Position numbers and translations under genes: made by a program
Assembly (NCBI RefSeq): GCF_016900895.1
Contig: NZ_JAFEUN010000008.1
Location: 1 to 64,000, forward strand
Source: Parashewanella hymeniacidonis
Lineage (GTDB): Bacteria; Pseudomonadota; Gammaproteobacteria; Enterobacterales; Shewanellaceae
Direction: 5' to 3'
Length of the DNA: 64,000 nt
Shown here: in pieces, positions 35,494 through 45,896 of the stretch
How positions within the stretch are numbered: the first letter of the stretch is position 1
Layout of the letters: each line of letters starts with the position of its first letter
The notes under the pieces: generated by a model
Told to the model about the DNA's origin: nothing
The model's input: only the letters and a program-made list of their open reading frames with translations
Databases searched by the model: none

Positions 35494-36702
35494 TTAATCT
35501 TTAGATTCAACCGTTCTATACTGCCTTTGCACTTTCCACGGGTCACTGTGTGCTGGCATCGTGATAAACGTTTCGTCAGTTAAGGTTTTTAAAAAGGTGA
35601 TGAGTTGTTGTTTTTCTTTATTGGTTATTTCAAAGCCTTTCACAAATTGGCTTTTTAATGGGTTTTTTCGGCCGTCACCTTGATGAAGGCCTTGAGTTAC
35701 ATTTCTTCCACCTGCAGCATAAATATCTATCACTTCTTCTAGGGTAGTTACACTGCCATCGTGCATATATGGCGCCGTAAGTTCGATGTTTCTTAGTGTG
35801 GGTGCACGGAAGCGACCATCATCAAGAAAGTTGCCAGTGATACCGGCAAGACCAATGTCTTTTTCTGGGTAACCCATACTGACTTCTCCTTGGTCGAGCT
35901 TGGTTAATGTTAACTTCTTACGCTCAGTGAAATACAGCCCTGTATTGTGAAACGGTCTTCGATCTAAAGGCTGCTTTTCATGGCTGGTTGATTGAGTGAA
36001 GTTAAACCCACCATGGCAATGATGGCATTCAAGTTTTTCAGAAAAAAATAAGTTCATGCCGGCTAAAGCATCTTCTGATATTGCATCGTCGATTCCTTGA
36101 TAAGCGTACTCATCAAAAGGTGTGTTTAATGAAATTAAGCTACGAGTGAAGCTTGAAAGGGCTTGAACAATCTTATTGAAATCTGGCTCTGAATCACCAA
36201 ACGCTTTTTTGAATAATATAGGGTAAGGCGCTCGCCCAAATCGATGAAGGATTTTGCTCTCATTTCCTGTTGCACCAAGCTCTAATGGGCGCTCACCAAA
36301 AATCGGAAGCAGTAATTGCCTTTCTAATTCAGTAAGGCCGTCGTGCGCCCAAGTGAGTGTTTTATTGTAAGCAATGTTTACTAAAGCGGGTGAGTTTCTA
36401 TGGTGTGCTTCACCTGTACTACCGATGGAAACTTTTAAAGGCTCAGCAAAAGCATGTTTTTGTATATGGCAACTTGAGCAGCTTTGTGACTGATTGCTTG
36501 AAAGAGCTTTGTCATAAAAAATGTGACGGCCAAGCTCTATTTTAGCTTGCGTCATGGGGTTCCTTTCAGGAACAAAAGGTTTTGGAAAACCCGTTGGTAC
36601 ATCCCACGAATACTCTTGCTCTTGAGTACGTTCTTGCTGATTGAAGCACGACGTAACCAATATTGATGACAAGAGAAGGATGACACCTTTAATTACGTTC
36701 AT
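35494..36702 (-). CDS. mbnH: MbnH-type di-heme enzyme (MauG/CcpA superfamily)
   Basis: Di-heme c-type cytochrome, lipoprotein: signal with lipobox LVTSC, two CXXCH haems (CSSCH, CHHCH) and the MauG/cytochrome c peroxidase scaffold (LGRHIFYDKALSSNQS, FAEPLKVSIG, RNSPALVNIAYN, TAPYMHDGSVTTLEEVIDIYA). MbnH enzymes oxidise a Trp of the partner MbnP to kynurenine, making a copper site. It directly follows mbnP; its ATG (GGGGAG 5 bp upstream) overlaps the mbnP stop by 4 bp. Membrane-anchored, periplasmic. Confidence 0.9.
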   Translation of the reverse strand: MNVIKGVILLLSSILVTSCFNQQERTQEQEYSWDVPTGFPKPFVPERNPMTQAKIELGRHIFYDKALSSNQSQSCSSCHIQKHAFAEPLKVSIGSTGEAHHRNSPALVNIAYNKTLTWAHDGLTELERQLLLPIFGERPLELGATGNESKILHRFGRAPYPILFKKAFGDSEPDFNKIVQALSSFTRSLISLNTPFDEYAYQGIDDAISEDALAGMNLFFSEKLECHHCHGGFNFTQSTSHEKQPLDRRPFHNTGLYFTERKKLTLTKLDQGEVSMGYPEKDIGLAGITGNFLDDGRFRAPTLRNIELTAPYMHDGSVTTLEEVIDIYAAGGRNVTQGLHQGDGRKNPLKSQFVKGFEITNKEKQQLITFLKTLTDETFITMPAHSDPWKVQRQYRTVESKD

Positions 36703-37499
36703 TTCTGCTCCCCTCGCCAAATCGAATTTGTTCCAAGCGTGTTAAATAACATCTGACAAACGTGGTTTTGAGATTCGGACATGCAGGATTGAGAATAAAA
36801 TGCTTGGTTACTCAGCACAGTATCGAGAAGCGGTTTTAAATCAAGAATCAGTGTATTACTTGTTAAATTTACGTCATAAGCAAAACGGTTGGGTTGTGTA
36901 CACCTTTGTGAAGGACTTCTCATAACACTTGCAGATTTACATCCGGTTGAACCTAAGTGGAAGTGCCAACCTGTTTGTCGATTTGCTGGGTTATTATTTT
37001 TTAGATCTAATCGAAGAAACTTGTGGCCCAGTTGCCAATTCCAAAACATATCACTTTGATTCAAAGGACTGTCTTGAGTCAGCGGGTTTTTATGGTTTTC
37101 AGTAAAAGGAACGCCCAAATCAAAGCGTAATTTACCCTTACTAATTTTGTTTGATAACAAGAGCGTTAAATTATCTGGTGACTCGCTATGACAGAGTTTA
37201 CTCAACAAAGCTGTCGTTGAACTTTGATTTTTCGTCTTTTTGAGGTTTAAGGGGGCACCATTAACACTAAAGTTCGATAGAAAAAACTGAAGCTGTTCAA
37301 GTTGGAAGTCAGAATGTTCGTTTATTGGGACATTGCATTCAAGTTTTGTTGAGCCATATTTTAGAATGATATTAATTTGTTGATCTTGCTCTGAACTTCC
37401 ACAGCTAGACATGAGAAGAGCAGCTCCAACTAACAAACATTTTTTGATCTTGTGTTTTATTGCAACAGCATCTTTAACTAAAAATGAAAATGGCATCAT
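36699..37499 (-). CDS. mbnP: MbnP-type copper-binding lipoprotein
   Basis: MbnP family ('four-Cys motif'). Lipobox LLMSSC, the core WNWQLGHKFLRLD, then GWHFHLGSTGC and further cysteines (RCTQ, SCMS, VCQM), fit the family. The partner enzyme mbnH follows with a 4-bp overlap, the defining arrangement of the pair. The signal is preceded by about 14 residues (MMPFSFLVKDAVAI) which is unusual; the true start may be inside, but no better start codon with a ribosome site is seen. Divergent from the surface protein at 37617. Confidence 0.88.
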   Translation of the reverse strand: MMPFSFLVKDAVAIKHKIKKCLLVGAALLMSSCGSSEQDQQINIILKYGSTKLECNVPINEHSDFQLEQLQFFLSNFSVNGAPLNLKKTKNQSSTTALLSKLCHSESPDNLTLLLSNKISKGKLRFDLGVPFTENHKNPLTQDSPLNQSDMFWNWQLGHKFLRLDLKNNNPANRQTGWHFHLGSTGCKSASVMRSPSQRCTQPNRFAYDVNLTSNTLILDLKPLLDTVLSNQAFYSQSCMSESQNHVCQMLFNTLGTNSIWRGEQK

Positions 37500-37616
37500 T
37501 GTTATTATTTTGTTTGTTATTTGTTATATTGCCGATTCTACAAATAAAAACTAAGAAATGCACGAGCCTAAATGTCGTGGGGAGTAATTTAAGTTCGAAG
37601 CAGCTAGGAGCTACAA

Positions 37617-40331
37617 ATGAAATTACGGAATGCAGTTATATTCTCTATTGCTGCAACGGCGGCAATGGCACCTCTCGATAGAGTTTTGGCTCATGCAGAG
37701 CATGATAAAGCTCGATTTGTTTCCACATCGGGCAAAAATATCGGACGTTGTGATAATCCTCTAAGACCTTGTGAAACCATAGCGTATGCGGTCAAACATG
37801 CCAATAAAGGCGATAGAGTATTAGTGTCTGGTGGGCAGTACGATTTTAAAAATTCAGAAGATGTCTTTCTTCTGACTAGCGATTTGGTCCCCGTTTTAGG
37901 AGGCTACAATAAATTTGACCATTTTTTAGCTCAAGCACCGCAGCATAATCCGACTTTATTGACAGGCATACCGCAAGCATTCGTTTCAGGTTTAGAGTCA
38001 AGAGGATTTAAAATTCTCAATGATGGTATTGCTCAGTATGGAATTGAGTTGTCTCAAAAACTTGAACAAAATATGGCGCTAGAGCGAAGCCAACCGGCAA
38101 CTGAATGTACCAACGGTACAGCAGGTAACTTCAGCTGTAACAATATTGATTTAGTAGCTCATATGGCATTGGGCGACTTTTCAAAATCACCTAGTTCGGG
38201 CAATGATATTTGGGGGCATGTAGATCTTAATACTGGTACTGAATACGCCATTATGGGGTTCAATAATGGTACATCTGTCATTAATCTATCTGATCCTGAA
38301 AATCCCGCTGAGGTAGGGTTCATCGGCGGAACAAGAACGACGTGGCGAGACATAAAAGTCTATCAGTGGTTTGATTCCGAAGCGTTGCGTTGGAAAGCAC
38401 ACGCATATGTCACCTCAGAGGGGGCCGATAATGTTCATATTATTGATTTGAGTGATTTACCAGATGCTATTTCAAAAGTCGCTACGGATAATGCAAGCAC
38501 AAGTGCTCATAATGTTTATATTAGTAACGTGGATTACACGACCAACTCAGCACTGACAGGATTAGCTCCGTCTTTGCATTTGGTCGGTCAGAATGTTGGG
38601 GGTGGTGCATTTCGTAGTTACCACTTAACAAATCCTGCCGCCCTAGGGGCCGAGTTTAATCATACTGGATCTGCACGTTCTGATTATGCTCATGATGTTT
38701 CATCTATGGTTGTAACTGACAGTAGGGCACAGAGTAGTTGTCAAACGTCAATCTGTACCGTGTTGCTTGATTTTAATGAAGATGAAATGCGCTTATGGAA
38801 TATCTCTGATCAAGCTGTTCCCGATGAACTGTCTAATACGACTTATACCAATGCAGAGTACGTGCATTCGGGTTGGTGGAGTGAAGATAAACGATACGTA
38901 TTTGTCCATGATGAGCTTGATGAACAAAGCCATGGTTTAAATACAACATTACGAGTATTCAACGTCGATAACTTGCAGGCTCCTCAACTAGTTAAAACAT
39001 GGTCTGGACCAACAAAAGCTATTGATCATAATGGCTTTGTTCGTGGTAATCGATATTATATGTCAAACTACCAACGTGGAGTTACGATTTTAGACATTAC
39101 TGATCCTTCTTCACCTTCAGAGCTGGGATATTTTGATACGTTTCCTGCCTCTGATGGCAATGCATTTAACGGTGTATGGGGTGTCTATCCTTATTTACCA
39201 TCAGGGCTGATTTTAGCGAGTGATATCAATAGTGGTTTGTATATTCTACGTGATAAAACTCATACCCAAATTCAAGGTTCTATCTCTTTCAGTGAATCAG
39301 AAAGCCGAGGGAATCCAGGAGATACAATCTCTATTTCTGTTCAGCGTCCACAAGGTTCAGGCGAAGTCAGCGTTGCTTATGAAGTGGTAGACGGGAATAC
39401 CGAGCTCGGCATTGATTATCAGCCAATCTCTGGTCGTTTGACATGGACATCTAATGACAATGCAGTTAAAACGATAGAGTTGGTTACGTTAAATGCAGAT
39501 AAGGATATAGAACGCCAAGCATTTGTGAAGCTACATGACCCAAGAGGAGGAGCTTCAATAGTCTCACCAACTTATCATGTGGTGAAGTTTGGCGAAAATG
39601 CACCGAGACCCGGTACGTTGGCTTTCGAGGAAACCTCAGTAACTTTCATAGAGAATGTGCAGGATGCTTCAGTAAATGTTTTACGCTCAGGTGGAACATC
39701 TGGGACAGTCAAAGTGAATTACCAAGTTGCTAGTGGGACGGCTGAAGTCGGAAATGATGTAGAAGATATTTCCGGTGAATTGGTCTGGCAAGATGGTGAT
39801 TCGGACGCTAAACCAATTCAAATTAAGTTAATTGATGACAGTGAAGTTGAAGAGAATGAGAACTTCACTGTTCAATTAATGAGCGTGGATGGTAGTGTTC
39901 TCGCTGCAAATGAGTTAGTTGTCACAATATCTGATAATGACAGCGTGAACAAAGCTCCAGTAGTTTCGGCCGGTGACAATCGTGATGTTAATGCTTCAGA
40001 GACAGTAACATTAACTGCCACAGCGACTGATGCAGATGGTGATAGTGTTTCTTATCAATGGAAGCAAGTTAGCGGTACCAGTGTAACGCTGAATAATGCG
40101 AGTACTCAGGAAGCACAATTTGTCGCACCAAATCAAAATGGTGTACTTGTGTTTTCAGTTGTTGCTACGGATGCAAAAGGTGAAAGCAGTGAAGCCGAAG
40201 TTTCAATCAATGTAGTCGTTCAGCAAGTGCCGGAGGATGATGATTTTGAGGAATCTGGTAGTTCTGGAGGAGGAAGCTTAAGTTTTATCAGTTTGGTATT
40301 AATTCTTTTGATTCGAAGAAAACGAATTTAA
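37617..40331 (+). CDS. Choice-of-anchor B surface protein with Calx-beta and GlyGly-CTERM
   Basis: Large (904 aa) secreted protein. Signal peptide at 1-26; a Cys-rich start (GRCDNPLRPCETIAYAV); then LVIVD-type propeller repeats (NGTSVINLSDPENPAEVGF, GVTILDITDPSSPSELGYF, GLILASDINSGLYIL); two Calx-beta domains (about 560-770); a K319/PKD-like domain (PVVSAGDNRDV); and a C-terminal GlyGly-CTERM signal (GGGSLSFISLVLILLIRRKR) for rhombosortase sorting. It is divergent from mbnP across 117 bp, and the likely common function is copper-linked surface chemistry; the exact role is unknown. Confidence 0.9.
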   Translation: MKLRNAVIFSIAATAAMAPLDRVLAHAEHDKARFVSTSGKNIGRCDNPLRPCETIAYAVKHANKGDRVLVSGGQYDFKNSEDVFLLTSDLVPVLGGYNKFDHFLAQAPQHNPTLLTGIPQAFVSGLESRGFKILNDGIAQYGIELSQKLEQNMALERSQPATECTNGTAGNFSCNNIDLVAHMALGDFSKSPSSGNDIWGHVDLNTGTEYAIMGFNNGTSVINLSDPENPAEVGFIGGTRTTWRDIKVYQWFDSEALRWKAHAYVTSEGADNVHIIDLSDLPDAISKVATDNASTSAHNVYISNVDYTTNSALTGLAPSLHLVGQNVGGGAFRSYHLTNPAALGAEFNHTGSARSDYAHDVSSMVVTDSRAQSSCQTSICTVLLDFNEDEMRLWNISDQAVPDELSNTTYTNAEYVHSGWWSEDKRYVFVHDELDEQSHGLNTTLRVFNVDNLQAPQLVKTWSGPTKAIDHNGFVRGNRYYMSNYQRGVTILDITDPSSPSELGYFDTFPASDGNAFNGVWGVYPYLPSGLILASDINSGLYILRDKTHTQIQGSISFSESESRGNPGDTISISVQRPQGSGEVSVAYEVVDGNTELGIDYQPISGRLTWTSNDNAVKTIELVTLNADKDIERQAFVKLHDPRGGASIVSPTYHVVKFGENAPRPGTLAFEETSVTFIENVQDASVNVLRSGGTSGTVKVNYQVASGTAEVGNDVEDISGELVWQDGDSDAKPIQIKLIDDSEVEENENFTVQLMSVDGSVLAANELVVTISDNDSVNKAPVVSAGDNRDVNASETVTLTATATDADGDSVSYQWKQVSGTSVTLNNASTQEAQFVAPNQNGVLVFSVVATDAKGESSEAEVSINVVVQQVPEDDDFEESGSSGGGSLSFISLVLILLIRRKRI

Positions 40332-40336
40332 AATGA

Positions 40337-40362
40337 TATAGGGCAGTATCCACTGCCCTATA
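40337..40362 (+). terminator. Terminator hairpin after the surface protein gene
   Basis: TATAGGGCAG (40337-40346) and CTGCCCTATA (40353-40362). No T-run remains; the hairpin abuts the MITE, which may have inserted right after it. Confidence 0.65.
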
Positions 40363-40627
40363 TACCCATGATACCTGAAGATGCATGTTTCAGGACTTTT
40401 TCAGCGCCAATTCTTTGAGGCGCATTAGCGAAGGAATATCGGGATTCTTTCGAGCTAATGTAACAAAGAAGAATTGGTGCTGAGAAGTCCACGCAGTGCG
40501 AGTTGCACAGCGTGTTACTCTGTGTTGCCAGTGCTAACAATAGCTCACTATTGCCGCACACTGTCGCCTTGATTAACAAGCTGTGCATTCTCGCTGAAAT
40601 CGAGCATCTTCAGGTATCATGGGTATA
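40361..40627. mobile_element. MITE-like palindromic element, 267 bp
   Basis: Bounded by perfect 24-bp inverted repeats (TATACCCATGATACCTGAAG then ATGC at 40361-40384; the complement at 40604-40627). Inside, a second long inverted repeat pairs GGACTT..CAGCGCCAATTCTTT with its partner ending GAAGTCC, so most of the left half folds on itself. No gene; a short open frame crosses it. Confidence 0.9.
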
Positions 40628-40634
40628 GATACAT

Positions 40635-41744
40635 TTATTTCGCAGGAAATCGAGCACCTAAAATGGCTTCTCGGCTCGCTCCTGTTACTTCAGGTAAGTT
40701 TGCTGGTAAATGATGTTCAAAGCGATAAGCAAGCCAAGCAAAAGCAATCGCTTCAACCCATTGTGGGTCAACACCTAATAAACTCGTAGTCTCAACTGTA
40801 TAAGTTGGGAGTAATGCCTTTAAACGTTTCATCAATTCTGTATTTTTGGCACCGCCACCACAAACAAAAAGCTCTCCTGATTGAGATAGTTTCAAAATAT
40901 CATTGGCAATACTGTGGCAAGATAAATCAAGTAATGTCGATTGAATATCTGCAACCGATAAGTGTGAATATTCACTTATCTGCTGTTCTAACCAATTTTG
41001 ACTGAATAGTTCTTTACCTGTGCTTTTAGGGTAGGGCTGAGAAAAATAAGTATGAGACAGTAAGTGCTTCAATAGCTTTTCGTCAGAAGCGCCTGACGCT
41101 GCTAGTTGGCCATTGTTGTCATAAGGTTCTTCTTGTGACTGTTGAATCCAAGCATCCACAAGTGCATTCCCAGGGCCAGTGTCGAAGCCTAAAACAGGTT
41201 GTTCATCTTGCGGTAAATAAGTGATATTTGCGATACCACCAATGTTCAAGATGACTCGATCAGCTGTTGGTTTAGAGAACACTTGCTGGTGAAAGGCTGG
41301 AACAAGAGGAGCACCTTGACCGCCAAGGGCAACATCTTTGCGACGAAAGTCAGCGATAACATCAATGTCCGTCTCAACGGCAATGGTATTCGGATCACCT
41401 ATTTGGGTTGTAAAAGCTACTTCGAGGTTCGGCATATGTCGCACGGTTTGGCCGTGGCTGCCAATCGAAATGATATCTGATGTCGAAACGCCTGCCTTTT
41501 TTAAAAGCCCATTTACTGACTTTGCAAAGGCTTGCCCAACTTGACGGTCTAAACGTCCTAGTCGATTAATTTCGTCATTACTCGGCTGGCTGAGTCGTTG
41601 TAGACCTTTAAAGAGGTGAGACGGAATTTCTTCAGTGTAGGTTTCAATTAATTGTGGATTTCCAGAGGAAAAATCAACAAGCACAGAGTCGATACCATCC
41701 ATGCTTGTTCCTGACATTACGCCGATATAATAATTCTTGGACAT
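40635..41744 (-). CDS. anmK: Anhydro-N-acetylmuramic acid kinase
   Basis: Recycles peptidoglycan by phosphorylating 1,6-anhydro-MurNAc to MurNAc-6-P. 369 aa. Markers: [81 protein letters not shown]. Its 3' end lies 8 bp from the MITE. Upstream mepM runs in the same direction, separated by 19 bp, so both cell-wall genes may form an operon. Confidence 0.96.
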   Translation of the reverse strand: MSKNYYIGVMSGTSMDGIDSVLVDFSSGNPQLIETYTEEIPSHLFKGLQRLSQPSNDEINRLGRLDRQVGQAFAKSVNGLLKKAGVSTSDIISIGSHGQTVRHMPNLEVAFTTQIGDPNTIAVETDIDVIADFRRKDVALGGQGAPLVPAFHQQVFSKPTADRVILNIGGIANITYLPQDEQPVLGFDTGPGNALVDAWIQQSQEEPYDNNGQLAASGASDEKLLKHLLSHTYFSQPYPKSTGKELFSQNWLEQQISEYSHLSVADIQSTLLDLSCHSIANDILKLSQSGELFVCGGGAKNTELMKRLKALLPTYTVETTSLLGVDPQWVEAIAFAWLAYRFEHHLPANLPEVTGASREAILGARFPAK

Positions 41745-41763
41745 AATTGTTAAATTACTGCCT

Positions 41764-43137
41764 TTAGATTGTGCCTGCTAAGTGTAGTTGTTTTTTGTGC
41801 TCAAGTTCTGCCATGATGTTTGAACTATGAGCTAAAAACACTTGTTTTTGTTTCTTAGCAATAGGGTTAGATTTTGGCAGCTTAACAGTCCTAGGGTTTC
41901 TGTGCACTCCATTTACAATGAACTCATAATGAAGATGCGGTCCAGTAACACGGCCAGTACTTCCCAATGTTCCAACTATTTGACCCTGTTTAACAGATTG
42001 CCCTTTTCTTACTTTACGTTTCTTAAGGTGTAAATACTTAGTCGTATAAGTATCATTATGTTTGATGAATACGTAATGACCATTGTATTTATTGTAACTT
42101 GAGGCAATCACTTTTCCACGGCCAGCGGCTTTAATTGGGGTACCGACTTTTGCAACATAATCCACGCCACGGTGAGGTTTTACGCGACCTGTAACAGGGT
42201 GCAGACGTCGAGGGTTAAAGTTAGAGCTTACACGGTTAAAGTCTACTGGTGAGCGCAAAAATGCTTTACGCATACTGCGGCCTTCATCTGAGTAATACTC
42301 ACCGTCTGAGTGACGAATTGCAGTGTAACGATCTCCCTGGTTCGTAAACTCTGCGGCAAGAATATTACCGTTTTCTAAGAATTCACCGTCAGTAAATTTT
42401 TGTTCGAAAATGAGTGCGAAATTATCACCTTCACGAATGTCGAGGGCGAAGTCGACATCCCAACCAAATAAGGTTGCTAGCTGCATAATTTGGTTAGCGG
42501 TTAAATCTGCATCTACACCAGCATTCCAAAAGTTACTGGTGATTGTGGCCGCAGTGAAGCTTTTACGAACATTTACCCGTTTCTTATGAACCTGTTCTTT
42601 ATAGTCATCACCATTATGAGAAATCTCAAGTGATGTAATTGGGTCCATTTGATAAAAGAGATTGATGAAGTTGCCTTGTGAATCCTTGGTAAGCCCAATG
42701 GTTTCACCAGGAATTAATTTTAATAAATTCTTCTTGGCGAGCGGCAACCTTGACACTTCATAAACATCACGTGAGGTTAAGCCTGCACGATGGAACAATT
42801 TTGCAAGCGTGTCGCCAGAACGAACCTTAAAGGTTTCTATGTTCGCAATTTCTTGTTTCTTTTCAGGCTTAGGCGCAGTAATGCTTTCAATATTTTTTGT
42901 TGTTGAGGGTTGAGCATTTAATGATGCTCCATTGAGCTGAGGTGGCTCTGGCGTACGAAATGCCAAAGGTACCGTATAGCGTTTATTCGGTTGGTACTGA
43001 TTTTCCACAGTCTGTCTAGACGCTTGTGCATCTTCAGAAGGCAACATCACAATAATAAGAGAGACGACAGTCAATACACTTAGAATAATTTTGTGTGTTT
43101 TTGGTAATAATTTAAATAATGTGACAACTCTTAACAT
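41764..43137 (-). CDS. mepM: Peptidoglycan DD-metalloendopeptidase (MepM/YebA-like, M23)
   Basis: Cleaves crosslinks to allow wall growth. Membrane anchor near the start ([16 protein letters not shown]), OapA/LysM-like part ([19 protein letters not shown]), then the M23 domain with its zinc site ([28 protein letters not shown]). Length 458 aa is near MepM. ATG 43137 is preferred over TTG 43152. Operon with anmK is plausible. Confidence 0.92.
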   Translation of the reverse strand: MLRVVTLFKLLPKTHKIILSVLTVVSLIIVMLPSEDAQASRQTVENQYQPNKRYTVPLAFRTPEPPQLNGASLNAQPSTTKNIESITAPKPEKKQEIANIETFKVRSGDTLAKLFHRAGLTSRDVYEVSRLPLAKKNLLKLIPGETIGLTKDSQGNFINLFYQMDPITSLEISHNGDDYKEQVHKKRVNVRKSFTAATITSNFWNAGVDADLTANQIMQLATLFGWDVDFALDIREGDNFALIFEQKFTDGEFLENGNILAAEFTNQGDRYTAIRHSDGEYYSDEGRSMRKAFLRSPVDFNRVSSNFNPRRLHPVTGRVKPHRGVDYVAKVGTPIKAAGRGKVIASSYNKYNGHYVFIKHNDTYTTKYLHLKKRKVRKGQSVKQGQIVGTLGSTGRVTGPHLHYEFIVNGVHRNPRTVKLPKSNPIAKKQKQVFLAHSSNIMAELEHKKQLHLAGTI

Positions 43138-43277
43138 CGACCCTGATACCAAATTGCAATATCTCTATTACAACCAAGTTTACACGCTTTCAATTGTTCT
43201 GGCTAACAAGTAACATTACAACCTTCAAATTTTGAGATTTAGGCACAGTTCCTAATTATAACGAGGTCGCATAGGCA

Positions 43278-44474
43278 ATGGCTGATTTAGATAAAGCTTT
43301 AGCTGAAATAAAACGTGGTACAGATGAGATATTGCTAGAAGCTGATTTAATTGAAAAATTAAAATTAGGACGTCCACTTAAAATAAAATTAGGGGCAGAT
43401 CCTACCGCACCTGATATTCACTTAGGTCATACGGTAATTTTAAATAAGCTGCGTGCATTTCAAGAGCTTGGTCATGAAGTGATCTTCTTAATTGGTGATT
43501 TCACCGGCATGGTTGGAGATCCAACCGGTAAAAACAGCACACGTCCACCATTAACCAAAGATGATGTGATGCGCAATGCTGAGACCTATAAAGAACAAGT
43601 TTTCAAAATTTTAGATCCTGCTCGAACTCGTATCGAATTTAACTCTAGCTGGTTAGAGCCGCTAGGTGCGGCTGGTATGATTAAGTTAGCGTCAAACCAG
43701 ACTGTGGCGCGTATGCTAGAACGTGATGACTTTAAAAAGCGTTACGGTTCTGGTCAACCTATTGCTATTCATGAATTCATGTACCCACTGTTACAAGGTT
43801 GGGATTCAGTAGCATTGGAAGCGGATGTTGAGCTTGGTGGTACAGATCAAAAGTTCAACCTATTAATGGGGCGTGAGTTACAAAAATCTGAAGGTCAAAC
43901 GCCTCAAACCGTTGTTATGATGCCACTGCTTGAAGGTTTGGACGGTGTTAAGAAAATGTCTAAGTCAGCTAATAACTATATTGGTATTAGCGAGCCTGCG
44001 GGTGAGATGTTCGGCAAGATTATGTCTATTTCTGATGAGTTAATGTGGCGCTATTTTGAATTGTTATCTTTCCGTCCATTAGAAGAAATCGAAGCGTTTG
44101 AGCAACAAGTTGCTGAAGGTGCAAACCCTAGAGATATTAAAATTGCCTTGGCAAAAGAGATTATTGCTCGCTTCCATGATGAAGCAGCTGCTGAAGCGGC
44201 TCATCAAGAGTTCATCAATCGCTTCCAAAAAGGTGCAATTCCAGATGATGTACCAGAAATGGATATTGATGCAGCTGAGGGGATAGGTTTAGCTAACTTG
44301 TTAAAAGAAGCTGGTCTAGTTGCATCGACATCTGAAGCCATGCGAATGGTTAAGCAAGGCGCAGCAAAATTAGATGGTGAAAAACTGGCTGATGCTAAGC
44401 AAGTTTTTGAAGCTGGTACAGTTGGTGTTTTCCAAGTAGGTAAGCGTAAATTTGCTAAAGTAACACTTAAGTAA
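43278..44474 (+). CDS. tyrS: Tyrosyl-tRNA synthetase
   Basis: Class I aminoacyl-tRNA synthetase. HIGH-like [23 protein letters not shown], and KMSKS in [13 protein letters not shown], with a C-terminal S4 domain ([19 protein letters not shown]). 398 aa. Divergent from mepM; followed by a strong terminator. Confidence 0.96.
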   Translation: MADLDKALAEIKRGTDEILLEADLIEKLKLGRPLKIKLGADPTAPDIHLGHTVILNKLRAFQELGHEVIFLIGDFTGMVGDPTGKNSTRPPLTKDDVMRNAETYKEQVFKILDPARTRIEFNSSWLEPLGAAGMIKLASNQTVARMLERDDFKKRYGSGQPIAIHEFMYPLLQGWDSVALEADVELGGTDQKFNLLMGRELQKSEGQTPQTVVMMPLLEGLDGVKKMSKSANNYIGISEPAGEMFGKIMSISDELMWRYFELLSFRPLEEIEAFEQQVAEGANPRDIKIALAKEIIARFHDEAAAEAAHQEFINRFQKGAIPDDVPEMDIDAAEGIGLANLLKEAGLVASTSEAMRMVKQGAAKLDGEKLADAKQVFEAGTVGVFQVGKRKFAKVTLK

Positions 44475-44492
44475 AATCATTCTCCTACGAAT

Positions 44493-44524
44493 AAAAATGG
44501 CGCTCAATCATGAGCGCCATTTTT
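44493..44524. terminator. Terminator after tyrS
   Basis: AAAAATGGCGCTC (44493-44505) and GAGCGCCATTTTT (44512-44524); works for both tyrS and the convergent YebC-family gene. Confidence 0.92.
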
Positions 44525-44588
44525 ATATATTCATTAAAACAACACTGAGTACTATCGAACTTTGCTTAAGTAGAGCAGAGGCTCAATA

Positions 44589-45314
44589 TTAATCTTGAAT
44601 TTCTGCGTTGTGATAAACATTTTGTACGTCGTCACAATCTTCAAGTGCTGCAATTAATTTATCAAATTGCTCAACTTCTTCCGCATCTGTAATCTCTGTC
44701 ATGGTTTGTGGTAACCAAGAGATATGATCAACTTTAAAGTCAATATCTGGGTATGCGTCTGTTAATGCAGTTCGAGTGTTGTTGAATTCAGTATGAGGTG
44801 CATAAACACTGATTAGCCCATCTTCCAACTCAACATCAGTTACATCAACATCAGCCATCATTAATATTTCTAATACTGCATCTTCATCGTCACCTTCAAA
44901 TACAAATGCTGCAGCATGATCGAACATGTGGGCACAAGTACCTGGACCACCTAATTTTGCATCATTTTTAATGAAAGCCTGTCGCACTTCAGTGTATGTA
45001 CGTTTAACGTTGTCAGTTAAGCAGTCAACAATTAGCATGCAATTGTTTGGACCAAAGCCTTCGTAGCGAGCGACTTCATAATCTTCACCACCACCACCTC
45101 TGGCTTTATCAAGAGCTTTTTCAATAACGTGAGCTGGAACTTGGTCTTTTTTTGCTTTTGCAATCAAGTGACGCAGGGCTAAGTTACCATCAGGTTCTAC
45201 ACCACCATTTTTCGCACAAACGTAGATTTCTTTACCGTAACGAGAATAAATCCGAGTTTTCATACCAGCTGTTTTAGCCATTGACTCTTTACGGTTTTGA
45301 TACGCTCTTCCCAT
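44589..45314 (-). CDS. YebC/PmpR/TACO1 family protein
   Basis: Members include YebC, a ribosome-associated factor for polyproline translation, and YeeN; older papers call them transcription regulators. [55 protein letters not shown] and the acidic C-terminus are family marks. ATG 45314 (MGRAYQNR) is the conserved start; the ORF's earlier start adds a non-family tail. Paralogue type cannot be settled here. Confidence 0.9.
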   Translation of the reverse strand: MGRAYQNRKESMAKTAGMKTRIYSRYGKEIYVCAKNGGVEPDGNLALRHLIAKAKKDQVPAHVIEKALDKARGGGGEDYEVARYEGFGPNNCMLIVDCLTDNVKRTYTEVRQAFIKNDAKLGGPGTCAHMFDHAAAFVFEGDDEDAVLEILMMADVDVTDVELEDGLISVYAPHTEFNNTRTALTDAYPDIDFKVDHISWLPQTMTEITDAEEVEQFDKLIAALEDCDDVQNVYHNAEIQD

Positions 45315-45611
45315 CTTAATCTCTAATCTTGTGACAAAAATTCTGATTGATTTTAACAGGATTAGATGAAAACCCAAGAGCCTGTTTAAATTGATATTAG
45401 GGAATTTGAAGTATTTCCCAACATTGTTTCTTAAATGGGGGGACTCGTCATTTCACAAATTGTGCTTATATCCATGTGAATTTAGCGATATAAAATCAAT
45501 ATCGGGCTGATTTATTGTTACAAAAATAAAAGATTTTAATTACAACTGCTCAAAACTTTCTGAGTGAGCTATAACTAGTTATGAAGGTTAACAATTTATC
45601 GAGAAATTAAG
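45315..45611. other. Divergent intergenic region, nothing recognised
   Basis: 297 bp of AT-rich sequence holding promoters for the YebC-family and TIGR02922 genes. No RNA gene or repeat seen. Confidence 0.5.
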
Positions 45612-45854
45612 ATGAAATCTCAAGTAGCTACTGTAATTAGTACTAAAACAGTAACAGTACTCTTCTATGATGCACCAGTAGGTCTATTAATGCGAAGTGA
45701 AGTGCTTCGTGATTTGTCTGTTGGAAGTAATGGTCGTGTAATTATCCCTCAATGCTTTAGACAACATAAGTCAATCGTTGCTATTTTAGAGGGCGATTGC
45801 AAAGTCTTAAATGCACTAGGTGATAGAGCAGCAGAAACGGCAGCGAATGAGTAA
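45612..45854 (+). CDS. TIGR02922 family protein, 80 aa
   Basis: Small soluble protein of a family found in Shewanella, Vibrio and relatives, with no known function. VTVLFYDAPVGLLMRSEVLRDLSVGSNGRVIIP is the conserved core in pieces. AGAAATTAAG precedes the ATG. The gene is a helpful taxonomic clue. Convergent with the Lon-like gene. Confidence 0.82.
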   Translation: MKSQVATVISTKTVTVLFYDAPVGLLMRSEVLRDLSVGSNGRVIIPQCFRQHKSIVAILEGDCKVLNALGDRAAETAANE

Positions 45855-45896
45855 CTAAACGAAATTACTCATTCACTACACTATTTTTTAGGGCGA

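Noticed and set aside
40358-40588. Open frame on the minus strand
   Set aside because: It lies within the MITE and follows its inverted repeats.
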